DNA from: Glycomyces lechevalierae
GTDB lineage: Bacteria; Actinomycetota; Actinomycetes; Mycobacteriales; Micromonosporaceae
Direction of reading: 5' to 3'
DNA length: 33,639 nucleotides
NCBI RefSeq assembly: GCF_027622945.1
Contig: NZ_JAPZVQ010000009.1
Span: 17,453-51,091 of the forward strand
Within the stretch, counting starts at the first letter, position 1; each line of letters starts with the position of its first letter. The translations under genes and the position numbers were made by a program. Positions 28,647-33,639 of the stretch are shown here, one piece after another. The notes below the pieces were generated by a model. The model did no database searches. It saw nothing but the letters and a program-made list of their open reading frames with translations, and was not told the DNA's origin.

Positions 28647-29207
28647 ATGGCCAGATGGGAACCGAATGCGCGCGGACGACTCGAGGAGGCCGCCCTCGAC
28701 CTCTTCGGCGAGCGCGGATTCGAGCAGACGACCGTGGCCGCGATCGCCGAGCGCGCCGGGCTCACCGAGCGGACGTTCTTCCGGCACTTCAGCGACAAGC
28801 GCGAGGTGCTGTTCGGCTCCGAGCCCATGAGCAGCGCCATCGCCGAATCGGTGGCCGCCGCGCCGGAGTCGGCCAGCCCGTTCGAGGTGACCGCCGCGAC
28901 CATCGCCGATCTCGCCGAGGCACTGGAGGGCCGACGCGAGCGGGCACTGCGCCGCCGGGCGGTCATCGCCGCCAACCCCGAGCTTCAGGAGCGCGAACTG
29001 GTGAAGCTGGCGCACATGGCGGCGGGCCTGGCGGCGGCGCTGCGCGAACGCGGCGTTCCCGACTTGGCCGCGGCTCTCGCCGCCGAGACCGGCCTCGCGG
29101 TCTTCCGGGTCGCGTTCGAGCAGTGGGTGAACGGTCCTGACACGCCGGGGCTCCCGGCGCTGATCCGCAGCGGCATAGACGAACTCAGGAACATCACCGC
29201 CGAATGA
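28647..29207 (+). CDS. TetR-family repressor of the SDR gene
   Basis: A 186-residue TetR regulator. The DNA-binding domain is residues 8-54, with AALDLFGERGFEQTTVAAIA, then AGLTERTFFRHFSDKREVLF. The C-terminal helical domain ends QWVNGPDTPGLPALIRSGID. The -10 box TAGAAT lies 6 bases before the ATG, so the mRNA is probably leaderless. It should control itself and the divergent SDR gene through the two palindromes between them; the ligand is unknown. Its stop lies 7 bases from the end of the convergent WXG/EspC-like gene. Confidence 0.92.
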   Translation: MARWEPNARGRLEEAALDLFGERGFEQTTVAAIAERAGLTERTFFRHFSDKREVLFGSEPMSSAIAESVAAAPESASPFEVTAATIADLAEALEGRRERALRRRAVIAANPELQERELVKLAHMAAGLAAALRERGVPDLAAALAAETGLAVFRVAFEQWVNGPDTPGLPALIRSGIDELRNITAE

Positions 29208-29214
29208 GACGGCG

Positions 29215-30477
29215 TCATCCCGCGGTTTCGGCTGCGAGCCTTTCGAACTCGGCGGCGATGTCGGCGTCGGTCTGGGCGTAGGTCTCGGCGCATCGGCGCA
29301 GGCCGTCGGCGTGGCGGCCGATCGAGGCGCCGAGCAGGCCGGTGAGGTTCGCGAGTTCCGCGCAGCCCTCCGTGAAGGCCTCCGCGAAGAACAGGCCGGG
29401 CAGGCCCCAAGTCATCTCGGCTGTGCCCGCTTCGCCTGCGGCCGTGGCGATCGCCTCGGCGTTCGGCGCCAGGTCGTCGAGGGCGGCGGCGGCCGCCTCC
29501 AGCTCGTCGGGTTCGACCTGCCAGCGAGTGGCGTCGCCGACCATTGTGGAAATCGAGGGAGCGTCTCCTCCCGCATCGGCGACGTGCCCGTAGACGTCGG
29601 CGGCCGCGCCCTTCGCCGAGTCGACCACGGCCGCACCGGCGGTGGACAAAAGCTCCTTCCAGAGCCGGTACTCACCGGCGGCACGGTCGACGACCGGATT
29701 GGCGCGCAGGAACTTGAGCAGCTTCATGAAGATCTGCTGCGCGAACTGGAACTTCCTGGTGGCCTTGAGCAGCATGCGGGACGCGGAGACGACGGCGTCC
29801 ATGAGGAACGCGGCGACCGAGGCGCCCGCAGTGGGCACGCTCGCGGCGAGAGCGACGATCCCGCGCGTGACGGCCCACGTGACGAGCTCGGTCAGGACCG
29901 CCTTGATGACCTCGTAGATCGTCTCGGCGAGCATGCGCGCCCAGTCGAGCAGCGCGGCGACGTCCTTGGCGCGCTGACTCATCGATCCGGCGGTCGCGGC
30001 GAGTCCGCCGATGGCGTTGCCGGCCGCGGCGGCGGCTTCACCGTCCCATGTGGTCATATTGGCGTCCGCCGCGTTCGCGATCTCGCCGTCGAGCGCCTCG
30101 AGCGCGGCCTCGACCTGGCCGAGGACGTCGATCTGGCGCTGCATCTCGGTGGCGTCGCCGGAGACCATCATGAGCAGGTCGTCGAAGGGCTGCACCAGGT
30201 CGAGGACGATGGTGAGCCCGGCGCCGACGAGCGTGCCGATCGGATCGGTGAGGACGCCCATCACGTCATCGCCGAGTCCTTTGATCTCGCCTCCGATGCT
30301 GAACGCGGTGCTCAGTGCACCTTCGCCGCCGGCCTGCTTGACCGCGTCCGCCGTCGCCGTGTACCGACTGACGAACGGCACGTCGGTCCACTGTGTTCCC
30401 GACTCCTCCGCTTCGACCGCTTCGTAACGGGTGATGTCGGAACCGTGAAGGTCGGTGTCGCTCAAGGCAAGTCCCAT
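29215..30477 (-). CDS. Large WXG100/EspC-like protein, putative type VII secretion substrate
   Basis: A 420-residue helical protein. The middle of the N-terminal half has a WXG-type turn (MTTWDGEAAAAAGNA, about residues 140-155) between long amphipathic helices. Hydrophobic stretches follow (VTWAVTRGIVALAASVPTAGASVAAF). The C-terminal 100 residues have the pattern of EspC/DUF2580-like proteins: RWQVEPDELEAAAAALDDLA, then LPGLFFAEAFTEGCAELA and a final helix DADIAAEFERLAAE. This layout is typical of substrates or scaffold heads of ESX polymorphic proteins, but no variable C-terminal toxin domain is present. A hairpin abuts the ATG and no good ribosome site is seen. An EspI-like ATPase is encoded about 9 kb away; the secretion machine itself is not in view. 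Confidence 0.6.
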   Translation of the reverse strand: MGLALSDTDLHGSDITRYEAVEAEESGTQWTDVPFVSRYTATADAVKQAGGEGALSTAFSIGGEIKGLGDDVMGVLTDPIGTLVGAGLTIVLDLVQPFDDLLMMVSGDATEMQRQIDVLGQVEAALEALDGEIANAADANMTTWDGEAAAAAGNAIGGLAATAGSMSQRAKDVAALLDWARMLAETIYEVIKAVLTELVTWAVTRGIVALAASVPTAGASVAAFLMDAVVSASRMLLKATRKFQFAQQIFMKLLKFLRANPVVDRAAGEYRLWKELLSTAGAAVVDSAKGAAADVYGHVADAGGDAPSISTMVGDATRWQVEPDELEAAAAALDDLAPNAEAIATAAGEAGTAEMTWGLPGLFFAEAFTEGCAELANLTGLLGASIGRHADGLRRCAETYAQTDADIAAEFERLAAETAG

Positions 30478-30501
30478 CGAGTGAGGAGTCAGTTCACTCG
30501 A
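30477..30501 (-). promoter_or_regulatory. Inverted repeat at the start of the WXG/EspC-like gene
   Basis: TCGAGTGA (30477-30484) and TCACTCGA (30494-30501) are 8-bp perfect arms around 9 bases, directly before the ATG on the minus strand. It shares GTTCACTCG with the palindrome at 20869. It may be an operator or an mRNA hairpin. Confidence 0.4.
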
Positions 30502-30534
30502 ACCCTATGGACCGCTGGGAGGTTTGGGCGGGAA

Positions 30535-30557
30535 TGACACGTTTGGCAGGCGTGTCA
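30535..30557 (-). terminator. Small hairpin after the HD-domain gene
   Basis: TGACACG and CGTGTCA (30535-30541 and 30551-30557) form a 7-bp stem 8 bases past the HD gene stop. It is a weak terminator candidate and could equally be an operator for the next gene. Confidence 0.35.
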
Positions 30558-30565
30558 GGTCGCGC

Positions 30566-31129
30566 TCAATCGCGTGGAGGCTTCTGCCAGGCAAGGGGGT
30601 CGGCGGTGAGGACGGCTTCGGCGATGGCGCGGGCGGATTCGGTCTTGAGGGCGTTCATGCTGCTGCTGATCCACTCCTGGACTTCGGCACCGGTGTGGCG
30701 GTATTCGACGGCTTGGATCAGGCATTCGAGCCTGTCGGCGTCTCTGGCGCAGCGCGCTTCGAGGGTGTCGCCGGATTCGAATTCGGCTACGGCGCTCGAG
30801 ATGAACGCGGCGACGGGCGCGGGGGTGTCGGCGACCTGGTCGGCGACGATGTCCTCGGCGGGCGCGGCGGTGAGGTAGCGGCGGCCGATGTGCGGGATGT
30901 CGCCGATGCGGGTCTCGGGGGTGTCGTGGAGCGCGCCGAGCAGCGCGGTCCGGTTGGGGTCGGCGCCTTCGAGGGCGGCGAGGATCATGCCGACGAGCGC
31001 GGTGCGGTGGGAGTGCTCGGCGACGCTCTCGGGGTCCTTGATCTGGGCGAACCACCAGCCGGTTCGCTTGATGCGCTTCAGGTTCCCGGCTTCGAGCAGG
31101 TACTTCGCGATGCCGTCCATGTCGGTCAT
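30566..31129 (-). CDS. HD-domain phosphohydrolase (HDDC2/YfbR-like)
   Basis: A 187-residue HD-domain metal-dependent phosphohydrolase, most like HDDC2/YfbR-type 5'-deoxynucleotidases that hydrolyse nucleoside monophosphates. Seen: the first His in PESVAEHSHRTALVG, the HD pair in LLGALHDTPETRIGDIPHI, and the distal Asp in CARDADRLECLIQAVEY. The length matches the family. The start is the ATG at 31129, with GGGAG 6 bases upstream; an open frame to 31237 has no ribosome site. It probably acts in nucleotide salvage or pool cleansing in the cytoplasm. Confidence 0.88.
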   Translation of the reverse strand: MTDMDGIAKYLLEAGNLKRIKRTGWWFAQIKDPESVAEHSHRTALVGMILAALEGADPNRTALLGALHDTPETRIGDIPHIGRRYLTAAPAEDIVADQVADTPAPVAAFISSAVAEFESGDTLEARCARDADRLECLIQAVEYRHTGAEVQEWISSSMNALKTESARAIAEAVLTADPLAWQKPPRD

Positions 31130-31255
31130 GGCCGCTCCCTCATCATGCGCCGCGACACGACCACCGCGCCGCGCACCGAGCGTAACCGTTCCAAGCATGG
31201 TCCGCGCGCCTAGCTCCGCTGAGCGCCTGCTGGGCACGGTGCTCTGGTCCGAACC

Positions 31256-31828
31256 TCAGTCGAGGGTGGCGGTGAGGGCTCGCAGGCCGGCGGCGATGGC
31301 CTTGGGGTCGGGGGCGTTGTCGGGGTAGGACATCCATTGCATGACGATGCCGCTGACGAGGGCCAGTTGGACGGCGCCGACGGTGCGGATGGTCTCGGCG
31401 TCGATGGTCTCCTCGATCTCGCCGGTCGCGAGGGCGGCCATCGCGGCGAGGGCGCCGGGCTGGCCCTTGGCGTAGACCTCGGCGAGTTCGGGGATGCGCT
31501 GCGCCTGCATGAAGAGCTCGAAGCTGGCCATCCACATCGTCTTGTTCGCCTTGATGTGGTCGATGAGCAGATTCCAGACCGCTTCGAAGCGCTTGGGCCC
31601 CTTGGGCTCATCGAGCTTGGCGAGCTGGGCCTGCAGGCCGGCGTCCCAGTCTTCGAGGGAGGCGAAGAGCGCCTGCTGAAGCAGGGCCTCGCGGGAGCCG
31701 TAGTGGTAGCCGATCGCGGCCATGCTCACCCCTGCGGCGGTGGCGATGTCGCGCACGGTCGTGCGGTCGTAGCCCTTCTCGAGCAGGCACTGCTTGGCTC
31801 CGTCGAGGAGCGCTTCCCGGTTTCCCAT
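31256..31828 (-). CDS. TetR-family regulator, divergent from the carboxylesterase
   Basis: A 190-residue TetR regulator. The DNA-binding domain spans about residues 3-50 (GAKQCLLEKGYDRTTVRDIA, then AAGVSMAAIGYHYGSREAL). The ligand domain has the aromatic stretch KTMWMASFELFMQAQRIPEL. The ATG at 31828 is preceded by TAGGAT (31836-31841) at 7 bases, so it is probably leaderless; a GTG at 31855 is possible. It faces the secreted esterase gene across a 156-bp region full of palindromes. Confidence 0.9.
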   Translation of the reverse strand: MGNREALLDGAKQCLLEKGYDRTTVRDIATAAGVSMAAIGYHYGSREALLQQALFASLEDWDAGLQAQLAKLDEPKGPKRFEAVWNLLIDHIKANKTMWMASFELFMQAQRIPELAEVYAKGQPGALAAMAALATGEIEETIDAETIRTVGAVQLALVSGIVMQWMSYPDNAPDPKAIAAGLRALTATLD

Positions 31829-31835
31829 GGGGCTG

Positions 31836-31931
31836 ATCCTAACAGCGACCTGCACGTTTGCCTAGCGCGAACGTCTTGCGCAAATTTCTTAGGCATTCGC
31901 CTTGCGCATCTGCGCAAATCCTTGGTACGGT
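31836..31931. promoter_or_regulatory. Operator array and divergent promoters (TetR/esterase)
   Basis: For the TetR gene, -10 TAGGAT is at 31836-31841 on the minus strand. Inverted repeats follow: CGTTTGC-5-GCGAACG at 31855-31873 (one mismatch), TTGCGCAA at 31876-31883, and TTGCGCA-TC-TGCGCAA at 31902-31917. CTTGCGCA occurs twice and TGCGCAAAT twice. For the esterase a likely -10 is TACGGT at 31926-31931, and the last palindrome sits where its -35 and spacer would be. The pattern fits autoregulation plus repression of the esterase. Confidence 0.7.
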
Positions 31932-31984
31932 TCTGCCAGACGCGGATCAACCCCGTTCCGCAGCAATCGAAAGCGAGCACCCCC

Positions 31985-33556
31985 ATGGCCCTCCCCAAGA
32001 CCGTCAAGACCATCGCCGCGAGCCTCGCCGCCGTCGGCATCACCGCCGCCTCGATCGCGTGCGGCACGACCGCCGCCTACGCCTCCCCCGCCGACCCGAC
32101 CCTCGTCGACACCGACCTCGGCGCGCTCCAGGGCAGCGCCGACAACGGCGTCCGCTCCTGGCTCGGCGTTCCCTACGCCGCCCCGCCGGTCGACGAACTG
32201 CGCTGGGCCGCACCGGAACCCGCCGAGCCGTGGGAGGGGGTGCGGCAGGCGACGGAGTTCGGCAACGTGTGCGCTCAGGGCGCGGCCCCGATGCCGGGCA
32301 TCCCCAGCACCGACGAGGACTGCCTCTACCTCAACGTCTACGCCCCCGAGAAGAACGCCGACGACCTGCCCGTGATGGTCTGGTTCCACGGCGGCGGCAA
32401 CACCTACGGCGCCGCCGAGCAGTACGACCCCTCCCGCCTGGTGACCGAGGGCGACGCGGTCGTCGTCACCGTCAACTACCGGCAGGGCCTGTTCGGGAGC
32501 ATGTCGCACCCCGCACTCGACGAGGACGGCGAGACCACCTCGGGCAACTACGGCCTGCAGGACCAGCAGGCCGCGATGCGCTGGGTCAAGGACAACGCCG
32601 AATCCTTCGGCGGCGACGCCGGCAACGTGACGATCTTCGGCGAGTCCGGCGGCGGCTACGACGTCTGCGCGCACCTCGCCGCCGAGAGCTCGGCGGGCCT
32701 GTTCGACAAGGCGATCGTGCAGAGCGCGCCCTGCGGTTCCGATTGGGCCCCTTCACGAGAGGAGGCCCAGGCCCGCGACATCGCGATCGCCGACTCGCTG
32801 TGCCCCGAGGCCGAGGACGTCGAGGCCTGCCTGCGCGGTCTCTCCCCCGAGCAGTTGAACGCGGCCACGGCGGGCCTGTTCGAGGTGCAGCCGGCCGTCG
32901 GCGGGCCCGTCATGCCCGTCGCCACCGCTGACGCGATCGCGTCCGGCGACGTCAACGAGGTGCCCGTGCTCATCGGCATCAACCGCGACGAGAACCAGCT
33001 CATGACCGCCGGCGTCGAAATGCTGACCGGGCACGAGATGACCGACGAGGAGTACGCCCCGGCCCTGGTCGACCAGTTCGGCGCGGACGCCGAGGCGATC
33101 GCCGCCGAGTACCCGCTGAGCGACTACGACCACCCGGCGAAGGCCCTCGCGGCCGTGCAGACCGACGCCGACTGGGCCGCCGACACCGCGACCACGGTGG
33201 ACGCGCTCGCCGGGCAGGTCCCGACCTACGCCTACGAGCTGTCGGTGAGCGGCACCCCGTACTTCACCTTCGCCGAGGCGCCGGCCTGGGAGATGGACGC
33301 CTTCCACATGGTCGACGTCGCGTTCCTCTTCGACACCACGATCTTCGAGGACCGCAGCGCCGAGGTCGAGCCCCTCGCGGACCTGATGGTCAAGTCCTGG
33401 ACCACCTTCGCCCGCACCGGTGACCCGGACGGCCGCGGCCGCTGGCACGAGGCCGAAGGCGGCTGCGGCTTCCGGCAGCTCACCGTCGAAGGCGCACGGA
33501 ACGTCGACTTCACCGCGGAGCACCGCCTGGAGTTCTGGGAGTCCCTGAACGCGTAA
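31985..33556 (+). CDS. Secreted carboxylesterase (type B / para-nitrobenzyl esterase family)
   Basis: A 523-residue alpha/beta-hydrolase with a signal peptide (KTVKTIAASLAAVGITAASI, likely cut after TTAAYA). Family marks: FLGVPYA-like SWLGVPYAAPPV, EDCLYLNVYAP, the oxyanion strand VMVWFHGGGNTYG, the nucleophile elbow TIFGESGGG (Ser221), the acid in INRDENQL (Glu336) and the His in MDAFHMVDVAFLF (His441). It hydrolyses carboxylic esters; the natural substrate is unknown. A Cys within the signal (ASIACG) is a poor lipobox. The ribosome site is weak (GCGAG). It is probably repressed by the adjacent TetR protein through the palindromes upstream. The gene is complete; artefactual G tracts begin 13 bases after the stop. 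Confidence 0.9.
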   Translation: MALPKTVKTIAASLAAVGITAASIACGTTAAYASPADPTLVDTDLGALQGSADNGVRSWLGVPYAAPPVDELRWAAPEPAEPWEGVRQATEFGNVCAQGAAPMPGIPSTDEDCLYLNVYAPEKNADDLPVMVWFHGGGNTYGAAEQYDPSRLVTEGDAVVVTVNYRQGLFGSMSHPALDEDGETTSGNYGLQDQQAAMRWVKDNAESFGGDAGNVTIFGESGGGYDVCAHLAAESSAGLFDKAIVQSAPCGSDWAPSREEAQARDIAIADSLCPEAEDVEACLRGLSPEQLNAATAGLFEVQPAVGGPVMPVATADAIASGDVNEVPVLIGINRDENQLMTAGVEMLTGHEMTDEEYAPALVDQFGADAEAIAAEYPLSDYDHPAKALAAVQTDADWAADTATTVDALAGQVPTYAYELSVSGTPYFTFAEAPAWEMDAFHMVDVAFLFDTTIFEDRSAEVEPLADLMVKSWTTFARTGDPDGRGRWHEAEGGCGFRQLTVEGARNVDFTAEHRLEFWESLNA

Positions 33557-33568
33557 GCGCTGCGCAGC

Positions 33569-33639
33569 GGGGGGGGGCGGGGGGGCCGCCCCCCGGGGCC
33601 GGGGCCCCGGGGGGGCGCACCGCGCGGGGGGGGCCCCGC
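33569..33639. other. Low-complexity G tract at the right edge, probable sequencing artefact
   Basis: Long G runs with C blocks begin just after a CGCTGCGCAGCG palindrome beyond the esterase stop. Read outward the sequence is mostly G, mirroring the left edge. I see no gene here. Confidence 0.65.

Overview
The window is very GC-rich, with strong G/C bias at third codon positions. It carries a mycobacterial-type Tad pilus locus (ssd-tadA-tadB-tadC-flp-tadE), a SerC and a small citrate synthase of actinobacterial type, EspI/EspC-like type VII secretion relatives, and several genes whose start codon lies 6-7 bases after a TANNNT -10 box (leaderless). All of this points to a high-GC Gram-positive actinobacterium; genus cannot be fixed from sequence alone. 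Both ends dissolve into G tracts when read outward (C on the left end of the + strand, G on the right), which looks like a sequencing artefact at contig ends, so the window is probably a whole contig.

Layout. 1-1481: a dimethylargininase-like gene (-), then a gene-free stretch with about 16 copies of an 8-bp tandem repeat, a G-quadruplex-type tract and the terminator of the next operon. 1482-7345 (-): a Tad/Flp pilus operon in which almost every gene overlaps the next by ATGA, with two extra small ORFs between tadA and tadB and unusually long N-terminal leaders on the pilin-like proteins; two perfect DnaA boxes lie upstream. 7602-13747: aldose-1-epimerase-like (-), citrate synthase, a Tat-exported PIG-L deacetylase with a propeller-like tail, and SerC. 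13946-18765: a sulfotransferase (-), a divergent sugar-amine/aminoglycoside-type kinase, moaA-moaD, and a minimal UvrD-like ATPase. 18876-20228: an EspI-like ParA-family ATPase whose 3' end overlaps a convergent TetR gene.

20816-26861 is the most interesting part: a TetR gene divergent from a cobalamin riboswitch, followed by a six-gene operon. It encodes a surface-anchored alpha/alpha-toroid (prenyltransferase/transcobalamin-like) protein, a second surface-anchored protein that I read as the counterpart of the transcobalamin C-terminal (DUF4430-like) domain, a 76-residue unknown, EcfT, a fused double-ATPase EcfA, and an ECF S-component. I propose a membrane-tethered, split transcobalamin-like vitamin B12 capture device feeding an ECF importer.

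26938-33556: an AMIN-like lipoprotein; an SDR/TetR divergent pair with two clear palindromic operators; a large WXG/EspC-like putative type VII substrate (-); an HD-domain phosphohydrolase (-); and a TetR/secreted carboxylesterase divergent pair with an operator array. No tRNA, rRNA, CRISPR or insertion sequence was recognised.
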